From Tamarix chinensis (lineage: Eukaryota; Streptophyta; Magnoliopsida; Caryophyllales; Tamaricaceae): a stretch of DNA of 64,000 bases. The first letter of the stretch is position 1. Every line of letters begins with the position of its first letter. The DNA lies in the NCBI GenBank assembly GCA_030549775.1, contig CM060174.1:16727193-16791192 (forward strand), written 5' to 3'. The notes under the pieces were generated by a model. The model saw only the letters and a program-made list of their open reading frames with translations. It made no database searches and was not told the origin of the DNA. This document shows, piece by piece, positions 50,061 through 61,959 of this stretch. The translations under genes were made by a program, and so were the position numbers.

Positions 50061-50462
50061 CATTATTATTGTCTCTATTATTAATGTCTTATTTTCTTAC
50101 TAATACTAACATCCCTTTTAAACCCTAACTTGTATTATACTTAACTTTGGTCCTATTCTTATAATTATTAGTATTAACATTTTTATTATTATTGTCTCTA
50201 TTATCCTTACTATGGTTATTATTATTACTACTTAACCTTACTTGGTTGTATTATTGTTATAACCATTACTACTAGGAGTATTATTATTATTATCGTTATT
50301 ATTAGTATTATTACTATTATCATTATCACCCTTAAGAATAGTTTACTTGTAATATTGTGACCTTATAATATTATTATTTCAAACCTAACACCATTGTTAG
50401 ACTTAAACCTTAAAAACGCTAGAGTTCTATTAATTGAAACATAAGTGTCACTATTAGTAGTC

Positions 50463-50525
<63 letters not shown>

Positions 50526-51104
50526 CTATTTTACTATGACTAGTGAACACTAGTATTATAAGAATGGAACTAATGGGCTTAATAAAATAAGTGTAACAAT
50601 AAGTATCATAAATAACTATATTTTGACTACTAATATTTAGTATACTAATTCTAAAGTAAAAACCCTAGTTTTTGTATAAAACCCTTTTTAGTAATAAAAA
50701 CCCTAACCTTAAACTAGAATGAGGATTGATAGTAATTATAAGGGAAACTAATACTTAGCATTTTTCCCCTTTTATAGGTAACCCCGACCAAAGCCCTAAG
50801 GAGTTATAGGAGCGTGCTCCAAGCCCGGCGTCGCCTTAGGTAAGGACGAAGCTAATGGCCTTGTGCTATGTGTGACATGGATGTGTTGAATGTTGTGTAT
50901 GCCATGCTATGCCATGTATTATATGATTTGTGGATAACTTGTCTTATGTGTAGCGCAGCTTGGAGATTGAGGTATGTTGTATGTGCTTCCCTGACATGAG
51001 CATGACATTTATATGCATGATGTTTATGATGTAATATGTTATGGCCCATTAGGACATGCATGTTAGGATAAATGGTAATATGAGTTAGGAACCATCATGG
51101 GAGT

Positions 51105-51850
51105 CTTGAAGTTTGTATGGTGGGATTAGGGTTTTTATGGTGGTACTAATGTTTGCATAGTGGTATTAATGGCTTATGGTGGTATTCGGGTTTGTATGGT
51201 GGTATTTATGATTTTATGGAGGTATTAATGTTTGTATGGTGGTATTTATGATTTTATAGAGGTATTAATGTTTGTATGGTGGTAGTAGTGATTTTATGGT
51301 GGTATTAATGTTCGTATGGTGGTATTAATGATTGCATAGTGGTATTAATGGCTTATGGTGGTATTAGGGTTGCATGGTGGTGTTATGGTTTGTATGGTGG
51401 TATTAAGGATTGCATAGTGGTATTGATGGCTTATGGTGGTATTAGGGTTTATATGGTGGTAATTGTGATTTTATGGAGGTATTAATGTTTTATGGTGGTA
51501 TTTGTGATTTTTATGGGGGGTATTAATGTTGTATGGTGGTATTAGGGTTTGCATGGTGGTATTAGGGTTCGTATGGGGGTATTGATGATTGCATAGTGGT
51601 ATTAATGGCTTATGGTGGTATTAGGGTTTGTATGGTGGTATAAATGTTCGTATGGTGGTATTAATGGCTTATGGTGGTATTAGGGTTTGCATGGTGGTGT
51701 TATGGTTTGTATGGTGGTATTAATGATTGCATAGTGGTATTAATGGCTTATGGTGGTATTAGGGTTTGCTTGGTGGTGTTATGATTTGCATGGTGGTATT
51801 AATGTTGGTATGGTGGCCTTAGGGTTGCGTGGTGGAGTTAGGGTTTTGCA
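51105..51850 (+). repeat. Short-unit tandem array (GTATGGTGGTATTA type)
   Basis: About 25 units of 24-31 bp built on ATGGTGGTATTAATG with alternating tails (TTTGTATGG, GATTTTATGG, GGCTT, GATTGCATA). Mixed tails form irregular higher-order repeats. It has the same position in the LTR as the 147-bp array of the copy at 5007. Confidence 0.9.
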
Positions 51851-52227
51851 TGGGAGTTAACGATTGTACGGGATTAGGGTTTGGAGTGATTAACTCTGGG
51901 GTGTTATGATTAAGTAGGGTTGGAGTAACTAATCGTGATTATTGAGGACAATTAAGGTTTGGGATGGCTAAGTATGGTGGTTATGGTAAAATAGGGATAA
52001 GAGTGGCTAACCATGGTTGGTGTGGACAACTAGGGCTGGTTATGGCTGCTTAGAGTTGTTCGGTGTTATCATGTGTATCTATTGATTGAAGGGTAGTTAT
52101 GTATGTGGGATTTTATTAGTTGTGATGAGTACAGTATAAAGAGAATGATTTATGCATGTTAAGGGTGATGTGTGATTTAATAAGACACCGATAAGACATT
52201 AATCACGTAAAGCGAAAGATGTCGAGC

Positions 52228-52862
52228 CGAGCCTGTGATCCGGTCCACCGGCTATAATAGTGGATCAGAGGCGTTTTGCCCTGTGCGTTTATTTCCGGTT
52301 CACCGGCTATAATAGTGGATTAGAGGCGTTCTGCCCTGTGCGATATCTTCCGGTCCACCGGCTATAATAGTGAGGGATCTCGTGCTCGACAAACCAAACG
52401 AATAAGTTAACCCAGGGGAAAGATACTAAGTACTTAAAGCGAAACACCATGTGAGTCGGGGCTGTGATCCGGTCCACTGGCTATAATAGTGGATCAGAGG
52501 CGTTTTGCCCTGTGCGTTTATTTTTTGGTCCACCGGCTATAATAGTGGATCAAAGGCCTTCTGCCCTGTGCGATATCTTGCGGTCCACCGGCTATAATAG
52601 TGGGGCTCCCGCGCTCACATGGATTAATGAAGAATGCTTTGAATGAAAATGAATGAAGTAATCCATGGGAAAATACTAAGTACTTACAGTGAAACACCAT
52701 GTGAGTCGGGGCCGTGATCTGGTCCACCGGCTATAATAGTGGATCAGAGGCGTTTTGCCCTGTGCGTTTATTTTCCGGTCCACCAGCTATAATAGTGGAT
52801 TAGAGGCGTTCTGCCCTGTGCGTATATCTTCCGGTCCACCGGCTATAATAGTGGGGCTCCCG
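52228..52862 (+). repeat. Hairpin-forming repeat array, nine units in three blocks
   Basis: Three blocks begin near 52235, 52464 and 52714 (229 and 250 bp apart). Each has three units of about 47 bp: GGTCCAC, an 11-base loop CGGCTATAATA, then GTGGATC, followed by an AGAGGCGTT-TGCCCTGTGCG spacer. The first unit is 52242-52266. Arms pair over seven positions with one G-T pair. The third unit of each block is altered to GTGGGGCTCCCGC or GTGAGGGATCTCG. Confidence 0.9.
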
Positions 52863-53529
52863 CGCTCACATGGGTTATTGAAGAAATGTGTGGAAATGGA
52901 CTTATTATCATCAATGAGAATAAAGATTAAGTCACCAGAAAAGTGTTCAGACCTTATCTTCGCATGTTGTCTACATGATTGTGTTATACGTGCTATGTGG
53001 TATGACTGTATGCTTGGCCTTAGCGCACCTGCGCCCTTACTCAATATTGGACCTGTACTGATACTACATTGATTGAATGGGTCCTGTGATGATCCACCAA
53101 TGGTGGGGAGCAGACCTCCTATGCAGGTTTGATCGGTTACAAATTGTGGGGTGGAAGGCTTGGCTTAAGTGAGTAGGCGATCCGGATATTGGTCCCTTGG
53201 GATCTGTTTTATTGGCTATATTTTGTACTACGCTCCTTGCTTTGAAACCGTACTCTAAGTTGTATTCTTAAACGATATTTTAACTGATGTTGACTCGTGG
53301 TTTTCGTGAATGGTCTATGTTAACTATGGACCTATGTTTTGATGACTCTTACTTAAGGATTGTTTAGTTTAGCCTTAGCACTTAGTATCGGAACGGTAGG
53401 AGTAAACCGATCTGGTACTAAGTGTGGCGGTAATATCCCCAAGTTTATGGTTTGAATTCTTTCGCTTCCGCTAAAACCTTTGTCTTAAACGAAATTTTTC
53501 AGTAGTAAATTTGGGGGTGTTACACCCTA

Positions 53530-54170
53530 GGTCTCTGAACTTCTCTTCCTCATGATTGATGCCCGCTCCTAAACTATAGTGGCTACAATCCATGTACGTT
53601 CATACAAACTGGTTAAGTAAGGGAAAACCATTGCCCCCATCATCTGGTGGGTACTAAAATGGAACCTCTATTAAAACTAGTAGACTGCGATCGACTCCCT
53701 AGCTACAATGCTTGGGCTAACCTTAGAAGCTCGGTGAATCGGGCATAGTTTGTCTCATCATCATGCCTCCCTTGGGTGAACTATATGAATTCCTTAAGTT
53801 TATCCCTTTTCAAGCTATCTGGGTAGAATTAGGCATGTATGGTAGTCTTGAAAGCCTCCCAGGATATTTGTGGACTGTCCCAAGTAAGAAACCTAACCAT
53901 CCAATCATCCACAATAACTCTAAGGAAGAATACTGCGATGCTAGACTAATGAGTCAGGGGTAGTCAACAACCTTAAAGGTGTGGTCTATGTCTCTAACCC
54001 ACCCCTCTAAGATCATGGGGTCCTCCTTATTAGCATATAGTGGAGGGTGGTGACTAGTGATCCTCCTAATGATGAAGTGGGGGTGGCCACTGAAGCTAGG
54101 GCTGGCACTGTATGAACTTCATGAAGGCCTCAAAGGCCTCCTCAAGGTGCCTAACCCATTTATTCATCTT
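53530..54170 (-). pseudogene. Gag N-terminal part of element C
   Basis: Minus-strand frames beginning near an ATG at about 54162 (MNKWVRHLEEAFEAFMKFIQ), with GWVRDIDHTFKV, VRFLTWDS, SWEAFKTT and NYARFTELLRLAQA following. This is the capsid-like region of a gypsy Gag. It ends at the element D target site. Stops in every frame. Confidence 0.65.
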
Positions 54171-54408
54171 GAATCAGCTAGTGTACAATAAGAGATAGGT
54201 TTGATCTAAGCCTTCTAGTTCACCAAATATTATATACACATTTCCCCCTTTAGGGGTTTCCTAGGCTACTCATTATGTTTCTTCACTAGTGGATTTGGGT
54301 ATGTTGGTAAAATTAATACTTTCTAAAGCATAAAAATCATTTTAAAACTAGAGAAAAACATTGCTCTAATCAAGTTTTCTAGAAACAAAGCACGGTTATC
54401 AGAACCAT

Positions 54409-54422
54409 CACTCTAATACCAA
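54409..54422 (-). other. Primer-binding site of element C
   Basis: Minus-strand TTGGTATTAGAGTG begins three bases after the 5' LTR and matches the TGGTATCAGAG type (initiator tRNA-Met) with two changes. Confidence 0.6.
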
Positions 54423-54424
54423 CA

Positions 54425-57400
54425 TGTAACAACCCTAAAATATTGTAATTGGTGTAAGTCTGGCCCTAAGCCATCCTCGTACCAACTACAAGGCTTAGTT
54501 GAAACATATGGAACCATGATAAACACAACAAGGAGAGCATTTCATAACATAATAAAGGCTAACTCTTGATATCAAGAAATTACCGAAATAGAGAACATTA
54601 TTCAATTGGAATAAACATTAGCAGAAAACTAAAAAAGGTAGATATCAGGATAATACTCTCTTTAGGCCCCAACCCTAGGTTACTACAACATCACTCTACC
54701 TCGATCATATCATCATAAGTAGCAAAGTCATCTAGAGCATCGTGAGTCACTTCCATAGATTTAAGAGAGGACACTACTCGTGGGAATAAGTTGCATCCAT
54801 AAAAGGGGTGATCATTACGCTATGTACTAAGTAAGGTAACAATACAGTCACATCGGAATATTGCAGCTCATAATACTACCACAAGACATAAAGGCACATA
54901 AGCAGGTTATAGTAGTTCGTTCTCAATAGTTTAGTCTCAAGCCATTAGTGTAGTAATTAGTCATCTCTCAAATTATATCCGCATGAGTTCTAGGACCCCA
55001 ATATTCTTACCGTTGGATCGATAAATACAGTACAACCCAAGACAACACACTCCTTATCACTATTCACACTGATGGGCCAATAAATATAATACAATCAATG
55101 ACAGTATGCTCCTCACTACTATTCTTACCGATTGATTGGTAAATATAATAGAACTGGTCCCGACCCACCTGGTGTTGCATTGTAAGTAATTAGTATCTTT
55201 CCATAGATTATTATTATCAAAGGATTTCATTACTTGAGGTTGGGACCCTCACTATTCTTACCGGTGGATTGGCAAATTCGATATAAAACTAGGGTAGCAT
55301 GCTCCTAACCACTATTTTCATCGGTGGAATGGTAAATATAATATAACTTAGGGCAGCACTCTCCAGGCCACTATTCTCACCGATGGACCGGTATATAAAC
55401 ATAAGGTACAATTAGGCCCGACTCAAGTAATCTTCCACTTTAAGTGATTAGTGTCTTATTTGTATAGATATCACATACAACCTTGAACATCCTATGTATG
55501 ACTCCTGGCCTCCTACCTCCTTGGGCTAACCCTAGCTCCATGGAAATTTTGATTTCCTAAGTCTGAGGTATTTTTACCCCCTAATGATCCTTGAGCCCCC
55601 AAATTATCAAACAACCCAAACCTGTCATTAGGAGCCCCATTCATGCATGGGTCATAACCCATTTCCCCCATTCCTCACATATGATATAACTGGCCCCTAG
55701 GGTTACCCCTCGAAACCCTAGTTTAGCCCAAATGGGACTAACCCCTTATTTATTACTTATTTAGCTCTAAACATGCACAACCATGCATATGTTACCATGA
55801 TTACCCATCCCAAAGTTTTGTAGCCTAAGTCCTTCATTTCACACATGCAATAATAACCTCCCCAAATGACTCCTCTCGAAACCCTAAATTCTCTTTATTA
55901 TTTGTATCCATTCCTACATATACCACCTAACCATTAGACTTAATACACATTCCCATAAAGCATATCCAACATCATAGTTTAGAGGCACAACTCAACTCCC
56001 CTTCTCTTACATGTGATAATAACCTACCATTAGGGTTTTATACCCCCAAAACCCTAGTTTCACCTCCTTTGGACTCTCTCATCCCCTAACATCTAAGGAA
56101 TCCTTCATGTATTGCCAAAATACCCTAACAATACCATCATCTCCCCCTATAACCATTCTTAACAATCTTCCCTCACTTAGTCACCCCTATAGATATAGCC
56201 ATATTAAGTTTGACTCACCCCTTGAATGGTCAACCCTCTCCATGTAATATCTATTCTAATCTCCTTTTATAATTATCATACTTATTATTTAAAATTTTTC
56301 AAGGAATATTTGACCAACTTTTTCCTTAGTGTCACCAAATATGCCTCCTTCCACCATATTGACTAAAATGCTCCTAGGTCTCCAAAACCCTACCTAAGCT
56401 TCATGGCTTAAAATACAAGAATTTCCCAACAACCCTCAAAACATGCAATACTACATAATAGAATTACACAAAAACATATGAGCCAAATAGTCAAGTCCAC
56501 ACATACTCTTATCTTAGATCCTTGCAAGCCAAACTACATAAGAAACCCTAGAATATGTAACATTTCATGTGGGTATTCACTTAACACATAACAGAACTAA
56601 TATGCACAAAGCCCTAGCTATATATCTATCCTTGCTGAAATAGCTCTGGTTTTAAAGTAATAAAACCCTACACCCCCTCTCTTGTGGACACTAGAACAGT
56701 ACCTAAAATGAGAATACCTAACTTAGGCTAACTTATCCTTTTTCTACCTTTTTCCTTTTTTTTCTTTCCTTAAACAAAAGAACAAAAAAACTAACACCAA
56801 TAACTACAATAATAATGATTATGGTAATGAATTTAATTAAAAGAAGCTCCAAATGGACGAAAGGAAAGTAGTGAGACAAGAATAGGTAATAGGAGTGGAG
56901 GGCGTTGCAATTGTGACACAAGGTAGAGATAGTTTTTTGTTGGGAAATGAGTGGGGCTTAGTATTTTAGGGGTTGTAGGTGGTGTTAACACTAGGTAGGC
57001 TAGTGGGAGGGAGAGGAGTCAAGGTAGCAGCCACACAGGCCAGTGGTGGTGCAACCAAGAGGGAGTGAGGAGAATAAGGGGAAAATAGAGGGGAAAAGGT
57101 GATGGAGAGGGCTGGCTACATAAGGTGGGAACTTGTGCAGAAGGTGGAGGTGTGGCTGTAGTGTAGAGAGAGGGAAATGGGCCGGTGGTGGTAGTGGCTT
57201 GAGGTGGCATAACTTACCCAATTATTATGCTTGAGGAGAGGAGAAGAAAGGGGGAAAGAGGGAGGTGAGGGACCTAGTAGGCAGAGGGAGATTCAGGGAG
57301 GGAAGAAGAGTGGAGCTTGGGTGGTGGTGACGGTTGAAGGCAGGGGTAGGGGAAGGGTGCAGGCGAGGATCGACAAGGGAGAAAGAGAGGAGAGGAAGAA

Positions 57401-58114
57401 CTGGAGGGTTTTTACAGATTGTGGGAGATGATAAGGATAAGAGTGGAAGGGGACAAATGTAGTTGGTAGCTAGGTGGCACGACTATGGTAGGAGGAGGAT
57501 GGCATGGCAGTCTACGGTGTAGGGGGTGTAGGGTCATGTTGGGGGGACTATGTAGGGACATGCTAGCATGCATGCCTCGCATGGCTAGAAAGGGAAATGG
57601 GGTGGGGAGGTTGGTTGGTGGCAAGTTGTGGGAGGTTTGAAAATGGCAATCGGGGACACAAGTTTGTAGAACAAGAAGATGGGGATAGGGAGAGAAAGGG
57701 AAAAAGAGAAAGAAGGGTGAAATAAAAGAGGAAAAGAAGAAAAAGAGAAGAGGTATTGGATTGTCGCCTAGGGGAAAAGAAAAAGGGGATAGGGAAAGGG
57801 GTGTTGGGTTGCTTGGGGGAGAAGGGAAAAGAAGAGAATGGGTGCTTAGGCTGCTGTAGGGTAGCCTAGATGGGGGGAAGAAGAAAAGAAAGGAAGAAGG
57901 AAGGAAGAAAAGGAAAAGAAAAAGAAAGGAGAAAAGAAAAGAAGAAGTGGAGAACAGGAGAAAAGAAGAAAAGAAAAAGAAAATGAGATGGTGGGATTTT
58001 TGGGTTTTAGGGGGATTAATAAAAATAATTAAAAGTTATTATATTTAAATATAAGTTATTTTAGGCTAAATCATTAAAATAAGGCTTCTAAATAAAAATT
58101 TTTAAATTTCATAC

Positions 58115-58156
<42 letters not shown>

Positions 58157-58232
58157 GTATACCTATATTTTATTTCATTTATTATTTTATTATTCTATTT
58201 TTTATTCTTAGGAAACATTTTGGGGTATTAAT
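54425..58232 (-). mobile_element. 5' LTR of element C (group I)
   Basis: TGTAACAACCC...GGGGTATTAAT, 3808 bp. Matches the 3' LTR along its length but lacks a 60-bp segment just inside the end and the large microsatellite. The terminal CA has mutated to AT. Its TATA and splice-like sites have decayed, so it probably no longer drives transcription. The CCAC/GTGG array is at 54990-55400, and an (ATT)n run at 58116-58155. Confidence 0.88.
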
Positions 58233-58237
58233 AAAGG

Positions 58238-58930
58238 TTTAAGAGTCACATGATCATGTGAGCATGGAATTTATAGTGGCTTAACCTAAGACTCAAAGAT
58301 AAAATGATGCCATTATGGTAATCATTGATCAGTTCTATAAGATGGCTGATTTCGTCCCATTTCATAAGTCAAATGATGCAATTTATTTTTCTAACCTCTA
58401 CTTTAAAGAAATAGTTTGGTTACATGGTATCTTGACAACATTCGTCTCCAATCTTGATACCAAGTTCCTCAGCTATTTCTAAAAAACCTTATGGAGACTA
58501 CTTGGTACTAGTACCACTTACCACCCACAAACTGATGGCCAAATAGAAGTTACCAACCACACAAGTACAATGCTTTTGAGGAATTTGGTTCACAAATCCT
58601 TGAAAGATTGGGATATAAAGCTAGGTCATTTAGAGTTCGCCTACAACCGCTCTCCCACATATGCCACAAAACACTTGCCTTTTGAAGTGGTGTACGGGGT
58701 GAAACCCACCACTCCCATAAGCTTCATTCCTTTGCCAATCTCAGCACAAACTAGTTTTCAAGAAAAATAACAAGCCACCAAATTGTAGATATTTCATGAA
58801 CAAGTTAGGGCCAGGATAAAATAGGTGAATGACATAAACTAGATAAGGGCTAAAAAGAATTGAAAAGAACAAGTTTTTGAACCAGGGGACCTAGTGTGGT
58901 TGTATCTTGAAAAATAAAGATTTCCATCTC
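58238..58930 (+). pseudogene. Integrase core of element B, downstream of C
   Basis: The DDE core resumes here. SMEFIVA has Glu in place of the first catalytic Asp (about 58262). MVIIDQFYKMADFVPFHKSN follows, then FVSNLDTKFLSYF (second Asp changed to Asn, about 58452) and HPQTDGQIEVTN, where the Glu is kept (about 58525-58560). A 66-codon open stretch from 58570 (HLEFAYNRSP, LPFEVVYGVKP) covers the core C-terminus. Several stops, including a Trp-to-stop also seen in element A. Confidence 0.85.
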
Positions 58931-59128
58931 GAAGAAAAACAAAGTCATGTTAAGATCCAATGGACCTTTCAAAATCCTTGAGAAAATTAGCAATAATGAG
59001 TTTCAGCATGAGCTTCCACACGAATTGGGGAATTTGTCATCTACATTCAATGTAGGAGACTTGCTCCCTTATTTACATGACATGCCTTATGAAGATGAGT
59101 AGGTTCCTTTTCATGACGGAGAGAATGA

Positions 59129-60106
59129 TGTAGGAGCATTTCAAGTATCCCAAATTAATATAATCTATTTGTTAATTTTTCCAAAGTTGAAGAATTCAAA
59201 ACTCTTCCCATTTCGGTCAATAAATATATAGATTAAATAGCTGCATTGAAAGCCATGCAAACTCCAATCACTAGCCATCAACCACATAAAAATGTCTCTA
59301 TTTGGCTTCATTTTCACTCAAGCAGGCCACCACTTTATCCACCTCCATACTCCACCTATTTTTTGGCTGAAGCATGACCTGCATTGATAACCTTTTCTTG
59401 TGCAAGAATTAGGGATATTGGGAAGGTAATTATGGGAAGTTCAAGCCCCTCCAAAGTTAGCTTAAATTAAAGAGAAGAAACCTCCATGGCCTCGACAAAT
59501 CTAGCAATAACTACCAAGGAAATTTCTTCTCTTTTCATTTTCTTTATTAGCTAAACTTAGTTAAAGCATGTTGTTAGACTTTCCTTATATGTAATTTATT
59601 TTTCGTAAGCCTTGTCAAATGATGTAATGACAACCATTAAGTGATGGGTGTCTAGTTATTTTCGAAAACAAATCAACACTAGCTAATTGAATTCATGTAG
59701 CCTTTGTTAATCTATATTGGCACCAACCATGGGTGGGGGTATAACCAATTGAACTATCATGGGTTAGATTCTACTTGTAACCCCTAGAAGTCAACTAATA
59801 CTCTTAAATAGAGTGGGAAAGGCTTGAAGAGGGGAAGATTACAAATGATAAAAAAAACCTCCTAGTTGTCGAACCAAGTTTCTTCTCAAGATTATGGTGT
59901 AGTCTTGAGAATTATCCAAAACCTTACACCATTTTGGATAAGAGTTGAAACCTTAGTTGGTTGATATAAGAACTTGGTTTTGAAGGTCTCAAGATCAAGT
60001 TATCCTTTTCAGATTTCCTTCCTTCCTTCTCCACTCTTTTCAACTTTCGTTGAAAAATCCTTTTTTTTTAATACTAATAGTTAGCATGGTTCTATTTGTT
60101 TAGCAT
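59129..60106 (+). mobile_element. 3' LTR of gypsy element B
   Basis: Starts TGTAGGAGCATTTC and repeats 36060-36900. It continues beyond the match to about 60106, so it gives the better picture of full LTR length (near 1 kb). The end is set only by the start of the next element and by a possible return of the interrupted LTR near 60110. Confidence 0.65.
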
Positions 60107-60814
60107 TTTGTATCACCCAGTCCCATACTGTAACACCCCAAAAATTCAATACTGAGAAATTTCGTTTTGTTAAACTAAATAGCGGAAGCAAAATATAAAA
60201 CGGTGAATTTAGGGGATATTACCGCCACACTTAGTACTAGATCGGTTCACTCATACAGTTTTAGTACCAAGTGCTAAGGAAAAAAAATATCAATTGCTAG
60301 AAATTCAAACCATTTTTAAATTAGAGTTGCACAAATAAGCACTTTATAAGAATAGATTCCATCAATGGTGGCTACAAGAATAAGAAATACCTTTAAATTA
60401 GAAAGTAAAAGTAAAGGGAGAACCCTAAAAGTCCGAATAATCCTTATGCTATTTCCCGTTGCCCACTTGAGTAGCACCTGAAAAGATCTGCAAGGGACAC
60501 TGCCCATTGAATAGGCAAGGCCCCCAGAAAGGGAACCCTTCAGTACTATGGTACTGAGTAACCCTTTAAAATCACACTTAAAAGAAGGCCCGCAATGTAA
60601 TACATGAAACAAAGCTACATATATATATAAGAAAATGTGTATATATAACATTCACATAATTAACATTCACATCGAATATCAATAGGTCGTTATGAACAAT
60701 CAATCCTTTCGGGCCTTAAGCCATATCATAGGGCAAAATCAATACATTCGGGCCTTAAGCCATTAGTCCATCATTATTCAATCAACTCTTATATTTTATA
60801 TCCATGTGAGTGTG

Positions 60815-61260
60815 GGATCCCCACTATTATAGCCAGTGGATCAGTCACTTATAGGGCAGAATGCACCTAACCACTATTATATGCCGGTGGATCGGTCTCC
60901 AAGGCAAAACGCTCTTGGCCACTATTATTCGCCGGTGGACCGGTCTGGCCCCGACTCACATGGTGTTCCACTACAAGTGATTAGTGTTTTTCCATAACTT
61001 TATTCACATCCATGACTGATTTTATTGAGCTCGGGACCCCCACTATTATTGCCGGTGGATCAAAATATATATCAACATCATCCAGGGCAACACACTCCTA
61101 GGCCACTATTATGTCCGGTGGATCAGTACTCATAGTCACTTGCCAGGGCAACACGCTCCTAGGACACTATTATATCCGGTGGATCGGTACTCATAATCAC
61201 TTGCCAGGACAACATGCTCTTGGGCCACTATTATAACCTGTGGATCGGTACTCAATATCA
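60815..61260 (-). repeat. CCAC-N11-GTGG repeat array in the 60-kb LTR
   Basis: At least seven units, such as CCACTATTATAGCCAGTGG, CCACTATTATATGCCGGTGG and CCACTATTATTCGCCGGTGG, with AGGGCAACACGCTC-like spacers. This is the reverse-strand form of the array in LTR D. Confidence 0.85.
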
Positions 61261-61959
61261 TAAGTCATCTGGGCCCGACTCATTAATCTTTCACTTTTGT
61301 TATTAGTATTTTTCCTTTCTTTAATCAGCACAACAATTTCATTATTTGCCTCGGACGGGAGATCAAGAACTCGGGACACAAAGGTACACTAGTTGTACCG
61401 GTGTATACAAGCCACTCAGTACCCTTCAACCATGAACCCAAGGACGCAAAGGTACCCTGGTTGTACTGGTGCGTAAAGCTACTCAGTACCCTACTGACAA
61501 GGACACCTAATCGATAAGTATGCAAACCCCCTAATTAGGTCCGTAGAGCTAGATAGAGTAAGATATAGGGTCTGGCTGGGGCACAAAGGCACACCAGCAA
61601 ATACCAGAATAATCGTGGGCTAAACCACGTCTTTAGGGTAGCGACCCCTAAAGAGTCACCATTCCCGATCTTGAGGTTTTTCACTTTAAGTATTAGTGTC
61701 TTAATTAAAGTGATCACGAAAAGCACAATAATCATATACTTATTCACCTTCAATCGTTCTGATATCATTAGTCATTTCTTATTCAGACAATTATCCAAGA
61801 ATACACAGAGAAATCATTAAGGCCATCATAATCTCATCTAATTCTTGATTAAGATTCGTTCTCGTGATACTTACCAATTATTAAATATTCTTACCTTGCT
61901 AATCAGCATTATTTGGGTCATATTATGAAATTCCACAATCACAACGACATGATAGGTAC

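Larger units (their letters stand above)
50840..53126 (+). other. Candidate 2.29-kb intron inside LTR D
   Basis: 5' site CCTTAG/GTAAGG (GT at 50840-50841) and 3' site CTATGCAG/GTTTG (AG at 53125-53126). It would remove both tandem arrays. Sites at equivalent places occur in the copy at 60129 (63514 and 60488), and the 3' site in those at 5007 and 16166. Splicing is inferred. Confidence 0.45.
48242..53524 (+). mobile_element. 5.28-kb LTR (solo), group II, nested in element C gag
   Basis: TGAAATACCCC...GGGGTGTTACA flanked by a perfect CCCTA duplication (48237-48241, 53525-53529). No gag-pol inside, so it is a solo LTR, unusually long. Plus-sense order: AT-rich start, GC- and CpG-rich U3 (48640-48900), TATA boxes, CT-rich leader to about 49860, ATT microsatellites, a 5' splice-like site (50840), a short-unit array (51105-51850), a hairpin array (52228-52862) and a 3' splice-like site (53126). 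It is the least decayed and most deeply nested element, so probably the youngest here. Long Pro-rich frames at 48934-49874 lie in the leader; no start or codon signal favours any of them. Confidence 0.88.
40251..58232 (-). mobile_element. Gypsy element C, 18.0 kb, minus strand, nested in B
   Basis: A complete but dead LTR element. Both outer ends have the same 5-bp duplication, AAAGG (40246-40250, 58233-58237), within the integrase frame of element B. Order on the minus strand: 5' LTR 58232-54425, primer-binding site, gag (split by element D), protease, RT, RNase H, integrase, a chromodomain-like tail, a purine tract and 3' LTR 44175-40251. That pol order, with integrase last and a chromodomain-like tail, plus very long LTRs, fits the chromovirus branch of Ty3/gypsy, perhaps Tekay/Del-like (inference). 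The LTRs differ by many substitutions and indels, so it is not recent. Confidence 0.9.

Noticed and set aside
52228..52862. Regularly spaced repeats that resemble a CRISPR array
   Set aside because: Spacers are themselves repeated, the unit lies inside a plant LTR with target duplications, and the host is a eukaryote.
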